A DNA stretch of 64,000 nt from Antedon bifida (lineage: Eukaryota; Echinodermata; Crinoidea; Comatulida; Antedonidae): positions 22,446,501 to 22,510,500 of the forward strand of contig OY727094.1 of assembly GCA_963402885.1 (NCBI GenBank), given 5' to 3'. The notes under the pieces were generated by a model. That model was not told the DNA's origin, did no database searches, and was given only the letters and a program-made list of their open reading frames with translations. The position numbers and the translations under genes are program-made. Positions 11,640-23,734 of the stretch are shown here, piece after piece (positions within the stretch are counted from its first letter, which is position 1; every line of letters starts with the position of its first letter).

Positions 11640-13209
11640 TTGGCAGATAACCCCTTGTTATTGTCACGATCTTTTATTTTTTTTCTATGTTATTAGTTAT
11701 CCGCTTAGCTCCTTGTAATCGTCCTGTTTCATCATCTTTTTTTTTCTGTATTATGCTTCTTTCCTTCTGTCAATTTTGTGCGTTGCGTTTCTCTAAAACG
11801 TGTAAACAGAACATATCGTAACTTTGTCAACATATCGACATTTACGTGAACTTGTGCACCTCCTATTTTTGAATGACGTCAGAGAGAGCAACATGACTTA
11901 CGCGCGATTTTATGAATTTCAGTGATTGATCATAGGATAAAAAATAAGTCATTTTTTATTGACACTTGGTGAAAGGTTAATTCTTATCAAGGGTAAACTT
12001 TTTGTGCGCTAAAAATGGCATGTTTTACAAGAGGTTTTGCGCGCACGCGCAAAATTATTTTCTAATCAACTTTCTACGCGATTCATGACATTTTGCGCAT
12101 GTCAAACAATTTTGCGCGTACGATTCGCACAGAGAATGAAAATCATGTTTTTTTCTCTTGGATTGTGATTTTCCAGCCTTTCCTAGTCATTTTTAAAAAG
12201 ATTGACATCATTTCAAATTAAAATGACGTCATACGAACACGTTGATTTAGACCATTTGCGCGCATTTTAGTTGAAAAAGTTACAAAATATTGTCAAAATT
12301 ATGCCTATTTTGAATCTATTATAGCTCCTTGGAATCAATGGTTTAACTTAATATGTAAGCAGATATGTTGTAGATATGAATTCATGCCAAATCTTTACCT
12401 CTCGGTTGTTGTGACGTCATCGTATGGCCACACAAATGTAAAATATAGGATTTTTGTCTCTTTCGTTATTGCTCATCACATTTAATAGAGCGCATCTCGC
12501 TTATCCGTATTCCATTTCTCCCGAGATTTTAATACTGTCTATGTCAATCAACTATCTTTCGTGAGTTAAAAATATTTTAATTTTTATGACGTCATATTGT
12601 CTAAAAATGTTAATAACGTGGGTCACTTATTTTCATCTTTACAGTAAATTTCAATCTGTTATAGCTCGTCGGAATAAAAGTGATAATCATGATTAAAACG
12701 TTTTCTGGAAGCTATTGGATTGTAGATTCGAATTCATGTGAACATTTTGCCAATCAGATGTTGTGACATCATCATATGGCCAGTTGAATAAAAATTATTT
12801 TGATCTTTTGCGTCATAGTTCATCACATTTAATAGAGCGCGCATCTATATTTTACGTATTCAAATTTCTTCTACAGGTTAATATGTTGTTGCTGAGATAA
12901 TTTCCTTCCGAAATTGCTATATTAGTGTTTCATTTTGATACGGTGGCACCATGTTAAAAATTGGAATAAATGGCGGGTCCCGTAATTTTGCCTATTCTAC
13001 ACTGTATATAATATGTATACAGATTATACTATTGTAAATAGTATATGACACAAAATATACAGCATTCAGCACTAACAACATATCATATTCTTCAGTTCAG
13101 GGCATAATGCCATAATCTTTTTCTGTGTGCAATATTCCAACGTATGACGTGCACGTGGCGTTTGTCGTGCGGATAACTAACTCGTCAAAGTGACGAGTTT
13201 CATGTCTAG
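11640..13209 (+). mobile_element. Non-autonomous Helitron (copy E)
   Basis: A copy of the family seen at 1-5168, more diverged, in plus orientation. The 5' region has CAGATAACCCCTTGTTATTGTC (11645) and the TTTCTGTATTATGCTTC block (11740); the body carries the TGACGTCATCGTATGGCC sub-blocks. The end has the ACTCGTC/GACGAGT hairpin and CTAG at 13206-13209. Confidence 0.75.
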
Positions 13210-14259
13210 TTCTTCTTTCTTTCCACGAATTTTGTTGGCAGCGTATCTCTAATTCTGGCCAACATAAGATTGTGTAACTTGACGTGTAGCTGTAGATGTG
13301 CAAGAAACTTTGTTATATGACTTTAGAGTCGCGCAGCGTAAGTTACGCGTGATTTTATGAATTTCGCGTATTTAACATAGATCGAAAACCATAAAACAAT
13401 CTAAATTGAAACTTAGCAAAAGTGTACAGTCATTTATATTATGCGCTAACTTTCTGTGGAAAAAAATGGTCATGTTTCACAGAAAGTTACGCGTGCACGC
13501 ACAAATTTCAAAATGCGAAAAATCTTTTTTTTACGCGCACGTAGCGTAAAATCATATTTTTTTTCATGTGATTTATGTTTTTCCAGCATTTTCTAGTAAT
13601 TTTACCAACTTTTAAACAATTTCTACTTAAAATTACGTCATACGAGTACGTCAAATTGGACGCGTTTTTGATGAAAAAGTTTTTTAAAAATTCGTCAAAA
13701 TTATGCCTTTTTTTTAAACAGTCATAGTTTCTAAACTACATGGTGAAGTTTATTGTTATTACATATTATGGAAGTAGATGAGTTGTAGATATGGAATCAT
13801 GCATCAATATTGCTAACCAGACATTGTGACATCATCGTATGACCACTCGAATAAAAAATATAGGTCTTTATAATATATATAATATATTCGTCATAGCTCA
13901 TCACATTTAATAGAGCGCATCTCCACTTATCCGTATTCCATTTCCCCCTATTTTTTTATATTGTCTAGGTCAATCAATTACCTTTCGCATGATTTACAAT
14001 TTTAAAAATTGTGATGACGTCATAATGTTCAAAAGCATCAATAACTTTGGTCACTTATTTTCACCTATTCGGCACTGTATGTAGTACGTATACAGTATAT
14101 AGTGTATATACTTAGACGTGACACAAAATAGAGAGCGCACTAACATTTTTTTCAATGGGATAATCGCTTTTCTGTGCGCAATATTCTAACGTATGACGTG
14201 AATGTGGCGTCTGCGCTGCGGATAACCTAACTCGTCCGTAGTGACGAGTTCAAATCTAG
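13210..14259 (+). mobile_element. Diverged Helitron (copy F)
   Basis: It starts directly behind the CTAG of copy E with the same join as at 386 (TTCTTCTTTC). About 1,050 bp long, it is older and internally shortened relative to copies B-D, but ends with a related hairpin (ACTCGTCCGTAGTGACGAGT) and CTAG at 14256-14259. This is the second tandem pair in the window. Confidence 0.7.
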
Positions 14260-15560
14260 TTTATTTTATTTTTGCATTAGCAGTTCCAAAGATTTCCCCA
14301 TGTATATAGGGAATAATTCATGTTAATGTTTATGTCTGAAAGTACAATGTTAGACTAACATGAAACATGTATCCATAGTGTCAAATTCTTAATCAATTTC
14401 ATTTACACTCAATTTTTAATACTATACGTATGTAGGTGCGGCTACTTGGTTGGTGAGTGTTTTTCAGTTACCGCGCGAAAACTATTTCCAGGGTTTGCCG
14501 TCACATCATGAATATTCATGTGTGAATTCAGGCCCTCTATAGTTTCTGCCTTAACCTAATAGGAAAAAAAATAATGCATCCCGGTCAGCAAAAACACGTA
14601 GCACACGAAATATACAAGTAATTCGACCCCATAGCCCTCCTGCAGGCTTTTTGCGTAAAACAGGGAGTTGTTAATTGGATACAGCTCATTTTTTAGGATA
14701 ATACTGTATAATAATAAATGTATAAAAGTGATATAGTAGGCCTATCGTATAGATTAGTTAAAACAAACAGCGTTATGTAAGACAATGAGTGTTATGTGCT
14801 ACTTATTGATCATTTGCATTTATTGACAAGTATATGTCTATTGTTATTTAATATAATTATGCTAACTGTATGACTTTTTAAAATGAAGAAATAAAAAATA
14901 CTCAAAAAAAAAAGGATCTCATCGCTGATATGATCGTTTTACATGCAGGTACTTTAGTAAAAATTAAGACGCTACTTTTGACCATGGAAAAACCATCGTA
15001 CAGTTATGCATGTTTTTTAAAAAGGGGAATCCGCCAGACAACAGAAACACGTAGCAGCTGTGACGAAACAGCTGCCAGAAGCTCCAATTGGTTTCAGACA
15101 TTGTGAGTCGCCTTTTAATCAACAGCACAATGATCATTTTACTGAAGAAATTCCTTTCAACCATTTTGGTGATAGAACAATCTAATTATCAAACTTAATA
15201 AATATCCTCATATTGGGTGTTTATTTAATTTGAAATTAAACAAGACAGTGAAGAGGCACGGAATAATACATATACAGGCGTACGACAAATACACACACGC
15301 ACATCATCATTCATTTTTACGACATATTTGGTGATATGATGCAATTTTATAATGGATAATGATGGGATTGCCTTTCCGGGCTTATTAATCAAATGTTCAT
15401 TGTAATACTAATTAGTAAACTGAATGTTTATTAATAAAAATTGTTTTACGTAGTTTGTTGCATATAAAATAAAAAACAAAGACGTAGACTACGGTCACTA
15501 TAAAATTTCACATTCAAATAATTATGTACCTGTACTGTGCCGAATAATATTATTATCTTA
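14260..15560. other. Intergenic DNA without recognised genes
   Basis: AT-rich, with short ORFs that lack any recognisable domain. A small palindrome, CATGAATATTCATG, lies near 14508. I see no exon or defined repeat. Confidence 0.4.
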
Positions 15561-15564
15561 AACT

Positions 15565-15815
15565 ATGTTTACAAATTTTCATTTTGAAGGCACACATCTT
15601 TCTGCTAGACCTGTAAAATAAAAACAATTTAATTATTAATAATAAATATTCATCGACCAAAGTAAAAATAATTTAGATTTTATTGAGACCAAAATTAAAC
15701 GCAACCGATTTTGAACGTGACCGACACTGAGTAAAATTTGGAGTAATGCGGAGTAATTACGGGGTTTCCACGATGGTGAGCTAGTGCATCGTTTAAGTGC
15801 ACGCGACAGTGAAGT
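15565..15815 (-). repeat. Dispersed repeat, inverted partner of 31985-32275
   Basis: The reverse complement matches 31985-32275 with substitutions. Shared blocks include AATTTTACTCAGT/GGAGTCACTCC-type sequence, CGGTCGCGTTTAATTTTGG, a TTATTATTAATAATTA tract, ACAGGTCTAG and GAAAGATGTGTGCCTTC. No coding capacity is seen. Confidence 0.55.
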
Positions 15816-16931
15816 AATTACATTGGAAACATCCCAATTTGATGGCCGAAATGTCTCACTTTAGACCAAATTCATATTCATTTTTTTTGCTATTTATCAA
15901 GTTTTTAAAGGTGTTTAACAATCCAAATTTTATTGATATTGACAATGTTGATATAATATATAAATAAATTACTAAAAATAACGTAATTTTATATTCAATT
16001 TATTACTTCGAAAACTTTCTTTTATTCGTGCATTCACCAAGTGGCCAACAGAGGGCGTAACTTGTTTACATCATTTGCGTGACTAAAAAATGATAATTTT
16101 CGATAATGTTTTCACATTGTTTGCTTTATTGCATCTTTATCCTAGTAGTACTAACCCATAGTCTCTCTGAAAATAAAGTTTAGGGAAAAAAGCTTATTTT
16201 ATGCTTATAAAATGCATATCAAAGCCGATACTCAACTCGTACGTATGACCTGCCAAATAAAACGCCAATAAAGGTACATACCACCACCGGCACACAGCAG
16301 AGCTACCACACAGGACAGGGTCTGGGCTGGGTGGGAATTAAATCAAATTATCTCCGCATAATGAATGATCGATTCAATGTTTGAATTGCAGAGAAGCTAG
16401 CCTATCATATCAAGACGAGTTTTCATGTTCTTGGGAAAAATCCCATCAAATGTTTACCAGACTACTAGGCATATAAAATCATTTCTAGCCTTCAGAAACT
16501 TTCATCAATGTAACCAAGTACACATTGTCTAAATGTAACATAGCGCATGCGCATCATCTTAGTTGTGAAGTCTTTGAAATTCTGAAATATGAATATTAAA
16601 ACTGCGTACGAGTGAGTAGCCAATGGCATGCGGCTGAAACTAGTCAACTGGATAATCGTATGCACCAAGAATTCTTGGTGTCAAACCATGTGACTTGTAC
16701 GTGTGTGCCCAGACAGAGTATCCAAAATCAAGTAGTATACGTATGAAACGCCATATGTGCCAAAATATTTATCTTTTTACTAATATTAAGACAAAACTCC
16801 GTCTGGAACCCAGACTATGTACAATCTTACACTTTTTGCATAACTAATTTCTACAGAACCACAAACAATAGCTAATAACGGTCTAACAATACAATGCCAT
16901 AGAAATCGGTTGTGGCCGAAACTGTCGGTGA

Positions 16932-17615
16932 ACAGACGATCGGGGCCACGGACGATCGGGGTCATCATAGAGACGATCAGGCCCATTTTTTATGTGCCCG
17001 ATCGTCTTATACATTTTGCCCGATCGTCTTAGGCGTTGGGTCCGAACGCGTCCACAAAGTTGGGCCCGATAGTCTTAACATTGGGCCTGATAGCCAAGTA
17101 TATCGTTTGTAAATCCGTTCTCCATTATAGTTTATAATTGAGTTCTCGGCAAAACAAATAAATATCGAAATGTACATAGGCCTAGTTTAGGCTATTACAT
17201 TTGTATCACAAACTCGTGGAAAGAACACCCGTAATTTATTTTATGGTGACTAATTAGGCCTATAAATCCTTTGTTTTCGTGTACCTGATCTTCTCCTTTA
17301 TTTTATAATGGGCCGATTGTCTAATTATATTCGATCGTCTTGGCGTTGAGCCCGAACGTCCACCTCGGTTTAATACCTTTAGTAGAGCCTCTTTCTTAAC
17401 ACATGGAACTCATTACCCTTTCACATTGTTTCAAGCCCAACACTTAACACTTTCAAGCAAAAATATGACACACACATAAACACTATGAGAGGAGGCAGCC
17501 TCTACGAGTAAATACTCTTTGCCTCCTTATTTCACTAAGGTAAGAAAAGTTGGGCCCGAACGTCCGCACGCGTTTTTGCCCCGCCGATCGTCTTTCTTTG
17601 GCCCCGATCGTCTGT
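16932..17615. mobile_element. 684-bp TIR element with GACGATCGGG subterminal repeats
   Basis: ACAGACGATCGGGGCCA (16932-16948) is the exact inverted complement of TGGCCCCGATCGTCTGT (17599-17615). Inside, GACGATCGGGC-like words recur many times in both orientations near the two ends (16950-17095 and 17325-17610), with a related GGGCCCGAACG word. Terminal repeats plus many short subterminal repeats are typical of transposase-binding regions of cut-and-paste DNA elements. No transposase frame is present and no clear target duplication was found. Confidence 0.65.
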
Positions 17616-17732
17616 CAATCAGGAGGACCCATTCTAGGCCCTTAGGCTAGTAGAAGTAGGCCTACTCGCTAGGTGCGCCTAGGCCTAACTGCTTTTTTTT
17701 TTAGATAGGCTGGGATATACTCACCGTACTTG

Positions 17733-17830
17733 TTGTATCATCCCCTAAACTCACTGACTGTTGTCACGGCGACGACACACAAAGTCACACACTACTTATC
17801 CTAGGCCTCCGCCGCCGTCAATTTGGGGTC
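17733..17830 (-). other. Candidate minus-strand first exon (non-coding)
   Basis: On the minus strand a CpG-containing stretch (GCCGTGACAACAGTCAGTG) ends in AGTACG and a strong GTGAGTATA donor at about 17732. This is what an untranslated first exon would look like, possibly for the gene at 7596-8027, but no transcript evidence is available and the distance is ~9.7 kb. Confidence 0.2.
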
Positions 17831-18831
17831 ATGCTAATAATAATAATCAAAGTGATTAGTAGGGAAGAATGCCGGTAATCAACGCATGAATGGATCAATT
17901 GAAAATCGCTCATGCATGCACATTTTGATAGCCTCATGATGTACACACAGTTTATTTGTTTATTTCGAGAGTGAGTGCACTTTTTGTGTTGATTTTAATG
18001 TCCGTTTTATTATTGCGGACGCAGGGGTGTTGCCCAGTTGCCCGGGCAACACCCTCAATTACATAGGCCTACTAAATGTTTTTTTCTGCCACAAAATTAA
18101 AATTTAGATCCCATTTCATCATATTATATATATATTTATTATTATTATATTATATATGAGGTGCCTGTGGCGCAAATACTCAGTATCTACGGCCCTCTGA
18201 GGACTCTTGGGCAACCCCTTAAAATAGTTCTGCGACCGCCCCTGTACTCACATCTTAATTCTATAACTTAATTCATATTTCTATTTTATCATTAAAATGT
18301 TTTAATCTGCTGATTATTAACAGACGTCACTTTCTAAAGCACACCCTAGATTAATATTCACACAGCACACAAGTCCAATATTAATAATATATTGCGCTTT
18401 TATAATACTATAATCATCCCATGCGATTTACTATTAAGGCAGACAAGACCGTGCGGAGCATAGGTTATTGCTAGACCACAGGCCTATTACAAAAGTAGCA
18501 AATAGGTAACAAATCTCCTAAACAAACAAAAAATTGCAAAATATTAAAAAAAGTAAATATAAAAAAACACACACAAACAAAGCGATTCCAAATGGTTTGA
18601 TACATTGTATGTTGAACATGAAAGCAACTTAACAATTCGTGTTTTCGCAGCAATGTGTTTCTTTCGATTTATATCCACTTTTTTATTTTATCTATATGTA
18701 TTAAATAATGAATACACCACGAAAAACACCCAAAATAATATAGTTTGGTATTTTATACTTTCGTTAGTGATTGCGCGCACCATCTAACTAATTCACAGCA
18801 CAATTTTTGTTTAGCGTTTTTAGTCGCGTGG

Positions 18832-18966
18832 AAGCGACTCTATAGTTCACTATGTCGGTCGGTAGGTCTGTCGGTCTGTCGGTCTGTCTGTCGGTCTGTC
18901 TGTCGGTCTGTCGGTCTGTCTGTCGGTCTGTCGGTCCGGTATCACTGTGCATTGTAGCACGCGACT
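18832..18966. repeat. AGTCGCGTG inverted-repeat element with GGTCTGTC array
   Basis: AGTCGCGTG (18832-18840) and CACGCGACT (18958-18966) bound a 135-bp element. Its middle is a CGGT/CTGT microsatellite of 4- and 8-bp steps (about 18853-18935). It is the longer relative of 10900-10989. A trace of the reverse orientation with CCGACCGA-like repeats lies near 42297-42335. Confidence 0.65.
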
Positions 18967-19340
18967 TAATGGCTGTTGGCCTTGTTTATTTTCGTAAAAG
19001 TCTGAACAGTAAAAAGTAAAGTCTAAAGTTTCATATCCAGTATTGCTATCATTTTTTAGCTTACAGACATTTTAAAGAGATAGTATATAACAAAATTAAT
19101 GGCCATAAATAGTTCCGAATTGTATTCTTCATACAATTGTTTTGATAATTTGTCAAAGTACTTTTATCAGAGTGCGCTTTTATTATACATGCAAAGTATA
19201 TAGGCCTAACCACATATTAGGCAGAAAAGACCGTGCAGAGCACGGGTTACTGCTAGTACATTTAAATTCGCATACATTATTTCGCATATTTATATATTTT
19301 AATAAATAATAATAGAAACCCATTTCTATGCTTTATAGAA

Positions 19341-19559
19341 TCATAAATTATTCTTATATATTTCAAAAGCTCTGGCGTGATGTTCGATCTGCTGTTGTTC
19401 AATACTCATTGTTCTCCTATTAAAGGCACTATGGTGATAAGTGATGTACATGTTATGACTCTTGCAACGATTGAAAAGTTTAATTTGATTTTTATTAACT
19501 TGTTTCTGGAAAGAAAATATATTTAAGTTAAATCTACCACTAAAGCGTGTTAATAACAT
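19341..19559 (-). pseudogene. Coding-like segment shared with 11060-11330
   Basis: The minus-strand frame contains SAFNRRTMSIEQQQIEHH and ends RAFEIYKNNL before a stop. The matching plus-strand copy is at 11060-11330. The residue upstream pattern diverges between copies. I do not recognise the protein; it is either part of a repeat or a gene fragment. Confidence 0.35.
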
Positions 19560-19901
19560 TTGCTTGATATCATTTTATATCATATAACCCTATCGGGCCC
19601 TACCGAGTGAATATTTAGCATGACCGTCGTCAAACAGTCAACATAAACATTCGCATGTATTACCACACTACGACTGGGTGGGGTTCATTTAATTACTGAA
19701 TTCTGATTGGTAATAAAGTAAATGTACTGGAATCCTATTGGATGGTAAGTTGGTTGCCCATCCAATTGCAGTAATAAATAAAGTTGAGCCACCTGCGAAT
19801 GTTATGTCCTACCATGCTAATGTAGAAGTAGGGAAATGTCATGCTTACTAGGCAGGCCTACTTTCTGTTTCATTTAATTAGTAAAATTATTACACAACAT
19901 T

Positions 19902-20220
19902 GTTTGTTTGTTTATTTATTTTTTTTTATACTGGGTGACCTCTTCAGTCAAAGACTGGTCTCCCAGAGGGCCCAGTTGGTGATCAGTGGCTGTGATGTAC
20001 TAATACACCGGGGTAACCCCCTACTCGTCTCGAAAGATGTACTAGGTTCTTTAAAGTGCACATGAGCTAGTTGTGTTCACTGGACCTACGGTTTATAGTC
20101 CTTATCCGAGAAGACTCGTTCTACCACCAGAACCATGGAGTGAGTGAGCCTCGAACCCCTGCCGATGTTATGGCTATGTAATTACGGTTCCACTGTCTTA
20201 ACCACTCGGCCACTCACTCG
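19902..20220 (-). mobile_element. tRNA-derived SINE
   Basis: On the minus strand the element starts at 20220 with GAGTGAGTGGCCGAGTGG, a class II tRNA-like head with an A box (20202-20212). A B box, GGTTCGAGGCTC, follows at 20157-20146. The 3' end is an A-rich tail (19902-19935 on the plus strand reads T-rich). The six-base word AACATT flanks both ends (19896-19901 and 20221-20226), a likely target duplication. The T-stem pairs poorly, so it is not a functional tRNA. Confidence 0.8.
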
Positions 20221-20480
20221 AACATTAATGTACGATGTAGTTTAACACCGTTCTCAACTACAGTAGGCCTAATTTTGGTATACTTCAGTACAGTGATAAA
20301 GAATATACACAACAATATACAATTACACAACATCGATGTACGATGCAGTTTACCACATTCTCAACTATAGTCATTTTGGTATAATTGAGCACGGTGATAA
20401 AGAAAAGGATAAACTTAACAATTAGATGCAATTACACAACATTAGGCCTCTGTACGATCCACCAGTTTACCACTGTTGAG
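20221..20480 (+). repeat. ~109-bp tandem repeat, 2.4 units
   Basis: Units begin AACATTAATGTACGATG (20221), AACATCGATGTACGATG (20329) and AACATTAGG (20438). Each contains a CATTCTCAACTA-type block followed by TTTTGGTAT and GTGATAAAGAA. The SINE at 19902-20220 sits inside the array: the unit's end, ATTACACAACATT, precedes it at 19889-19901. A reverse-orientation unit is at 25030-25160. Confidence 0.7.
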
Positions 20481-20559
20481 AATCCGCGAATAAGCAAGTG
20501 TTCTGACTCTGTCAATAGTGACCTATTTACAGAACTGCATGCTATGTATTTGATTTTTT

Positions 20560-22680
20560 GAAGAAAAATATAAATATTGCCAGCTTAAATTTAGTTACAC
20601 TCCCAGAAAAATATGATGAATTGAAATTCTTACTTCAAAACAATAATCACCTTGATATTATTTGTCTTAATGAAACACGTTTAGACAACTCAATTACTAA
20701 TGATGCAATTTCAATTCGTATGAATGTTTTTTGAAAAATAGGTCAAATGATGTTCTACGCAACGCAGTACTCAACTAAATTGAAGATTGCAAATGTAAAA
20801 TGAGTTTGTTCCTATTGAACTTGCAGCATTTCCAGGGAAATATCATGAGGATGTTGATATTAAAAGTTGTCATGCATGCTATTGGACTTGCAAAATTTTC
20901 CCATAGAAATGTCATGAGGATGTTGATATTGTGCACATTAAAATAGTGGTCCATATGAAATATCATAAGGATGAGGATATTTTTCTGCAGATTAAAAGAT
21001 AAAATACAGGATCGTGTGAATAAGTAAGTAAGTAATATTTATTGCTTTCCAAATACAGTACAAATATATAAAACAGTATAATGTAAATGAAATAAAAAGA
21101 GAAACATTAAATAAAAAAAAACAAGACAAGACAAGAAAAAAAGCATGGAAACAGGGGATGGCCCTTTAAGCCCAGAGGCTTGTTTCCAAAGGGGTCCCCC
21201 AATACATAAACAGACATATGAAGAAATAGGGTTTGAGGATGAAATGACACTGTTATGACCATTACCCATCCAAGACAGAATTTAGCACCTAAAAATATTC
21301 CTTAATTATGAAAAAAGCATTATCAAATAAACATTTAAAAATAAATATCAAATAATTTTAGTTGTATGTGATATTTTAGTGTGACAAAGAAATTACTGTT
21401 AATAAAATAATTTTTTATTTTGCAAAGATGTTTTAGATATTTATAGTACAAATTAATATTTTGTTTTATTTAACAGTACAATAAATTACACGTCTTGTTG
21501 TTACTATTGGTTTATATGGTATTGCAATAAAATGTATACATAAAAAAAAAAAAAATGGTGCAATTTCAATAAATCGGTATGATGTATTTAGGAATGATAG
21601 GAATAGAGACGGAGGTGGCGTAGCTATTTACGTTAATCAAAATGGTAACTTTACATATAATATTAAGAGAATTAGAAATGGTTATTCTAGAAATTATTCA
21701 ACCAAATTGTAAACCTTTTCTTATAATGTCCTGGTATCGACCTCCTAGCTCACAAATGAACCTGAAAAGTTCTAGAGGATGTAGAATGTACTAATAAGGA
21801 AATCATGATTGTGACATAAATTGCGACTTACTATCTTCTAATCCATCTTGCTATACATTAAAACTAAAAGAGATAACTACTAATTTTCACCTGGAACAAC
21901 TCATAAATGAACCCACAAGAATTACTGAAATTGGTTAAACCCTTATTGATCACATTTATCACATTTATGTATAGTACCACAAAATATATGTAAAGCAGGA
22001 ATATTACACACTGGAATCAGTGACCATTGTGTTATTTATGCTTCTATTGGAAAAGAAAAGAAACAAAATAACTCTAATCATAAGTTTAAAATAAGTAGAA
22101 ACTACAAACAATTTAATGAGAATGAATTTAAACTTGATGGCAAATGAAAATTGGGAAGATATAACACATTATGAAGACATCGATAATATACTTGAAAGCT
22201 TTGTAAAGAAATTTCTTAAAATTGCAAATAAACATGCACCTCACTTAAGAAAATAAGACTACGCCAAATAGAATCCCCATGGATTATATCTGATTTAGTT
22301 AATGAAATGAGAAATAGAGATTTACTTAAGAAAAGGGCAAACAAAACTAAATCTACAGAATTATGGACGAAATTTAAAGAGCAAAAAAATTTAATTCTAT
22401 GATTAAAAAGTGTAAAAAAGGATTAACCTTCAGAACAAATAAAAACTAAAAATTCAAAAACAATATGGAAAAATCTAAGGAATATTGTACGGGACTAAAC
22501 TTTTTTTACTATTGGACCAAAACTTGCAGAATCTATTCAAAGTGTAGTAGATAATAATAATTTGACTTCTCATCAAAACAATATTAACCTTTAATTTAAA
22601 TCCAGTTAGTGAAGAATCTATACATGAACAACTTAATAAATTATCAACAAAGAAAGCAAATGGTGAAATACAGACGTTTT
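20560..22680 (+). pseudogene. LINE endonuclease-region relic, interrupted by an insertion
   Basis: Plus-strand translation at 20570-20715 gives NINIASLNLVTLPEKYDE and LDIICLNETRLDN, the start of the apurinic endonuclease domain of a Jockey/CR1-like LINE (the LNETRLD box is catalytic). After the insertion at 20716-21553 it resumes with NRDGGGVAIYVN (21600-21640), then SDHCVIYASIG (about 22018-22050) and linker residues RNRDLLKKR. It ends near STKKANG at 22650, just before the reverse transcriptase. Multiple stops and frameshifts show it is dead. Confidence 0.75.
20716..21553. mobile_element. Retroposed insertion with 17-bp target duplication and LINE 3' tail
   Basis: AATGATGCAATTTCAAT (20699-20715) and AATGGTGCAATTTCAAT (21554-21570) flank the insertion, differing at one base. 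The right end is a run of A (21542-21555). Inside, 21240-21020 read on the minus strand looks like the 3' end of another LINE: GGGGACCCCTTTGG..., then AATAAATATT and an ACTT microsatellite tail. The segment 20800-20960 has three related blocks containing CATGAGGATGTTGATATT. The insertion is therefore composite. Confidence 0.65.
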
Positions 22681-22913
22681 TTTGTTAAAAAAATAACTTT
22701 GACTTCCAGTCAAAGTTTTCGATCAAAATATATCTCATAATGTAATGCGCTTGCTTGGCTACTCTGTATGCATAATCACAAAACTTCCTCGTGTAAAAAC
22801 ACCTTCCCACACCGTGACGAGTTGTAAACAATCCTAATTAGCATCATGCATAATGCATACTCGTGGTTTGAAAACTTTGTTTACTTTCGTTCGTTCTTTA
22901 ATATTACTTTGAT

Positions 22914-23273
22914 ATGGCCAATTTAAATTTAGAATATTTTGACCTTCATTTTTTGTGTTTCAAGGGACAATACATCTTTAAATGGCATAGTCTTGAAGAT
23001 AAGCTTATTTTTAATGAAAATGTTATTATGTATAAAATAATGAATGCACTAACTTCAAATTATTTAAGAAATAGGTTTTTACAAAGACAGAACCTTTACC
23101 TACCTAAGCCAAATACAGAATATAAACAAGAAATATTTCTTACAAAAAAACGCTGCTCGCTTATTGACGTAACAGTTTTAAAGATATATTGTCCTCTGAA
23201 AAATATTTTTTATTTCAAATTTGTTTTTGAATGTGTCATTTTATTGTCACATAATATACCTGCAAAAATGTAA
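22914..23273 (+). pseudogene. LINE ORF C-terminal fragment
   Basis: Within this open frame, residues around MYKIMNALTSNYLRNRFL match the C-terminal region after the reverse transcriptase in Jockey/CR1-like LINEs (pattern MYKI.NGL.P.YL...F). The rest of the frame is AT-rich read-through. It may be the 3' end of the relic at 20560-22680 with the transcriptase deleted. Confidence 0.5.
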
Positions 23274-23438
23274 TTTAAAGCAAAAAATACTTAAATTGTC
23301 TGCCAGACAATGGTTTTTGAGTTATAATTGAACATTTCTTTTTTTCTTTTTACATGTGAATAAATATTATTTTTTTTGTTACAGAATTGAATAACTTTGA
23401 TATGAAATACAGACTCAATTTTTGTCACTTTAGTACAA

Positions 23439-23464
23439 ACATGGAACTATAATTATAGTTCCAT
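23439..23464. repeat. Perfect 26-bp palindrome
   Basis: CATGGAACTATAA at 23439 is followed immediately by its reverse complement, with no loop. It lies between repeats in non-coding DNA; function unknown. Confidence 0.6.
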
Positions 23465-23734
23465 GGTACAAACAAAAACTTTCATGGACTGTTTTGATTT
23501 ACAGTATTATATAATATCATGGGACTCATAAATACCAGAAATGCTTTGGGATTTGTCATTCAACCGTTAGACTCTTTTCCCAGACGTTGTTTGGGTCTAG
23601 CAGCTGGGACCTATAAATTATAGTGGAGTTTCCATTTTCGCAAAAATGTCAGTCTCTCAGTACTAAAACTGCTGCTTGCTTTGTATCGGATTACGTCATC
23701 TCTTGTGAAGTTTAACATTATCGTGGCGCTCAGC

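Noticed and set aside
16786-17112. Overlapping 66-residue ORFs on both strands
   Set aside because: They straddle the end of the GACGATCGGG element; no domain and no codon bias.
20140-20220. True tRNA-Ser/Leu gene
   Set aside because: A and B boxes and the acceptor stem are recognisable, but the T-stem does not pair, an A-rich tail follows and direct repeats flank the unit: a SINE.
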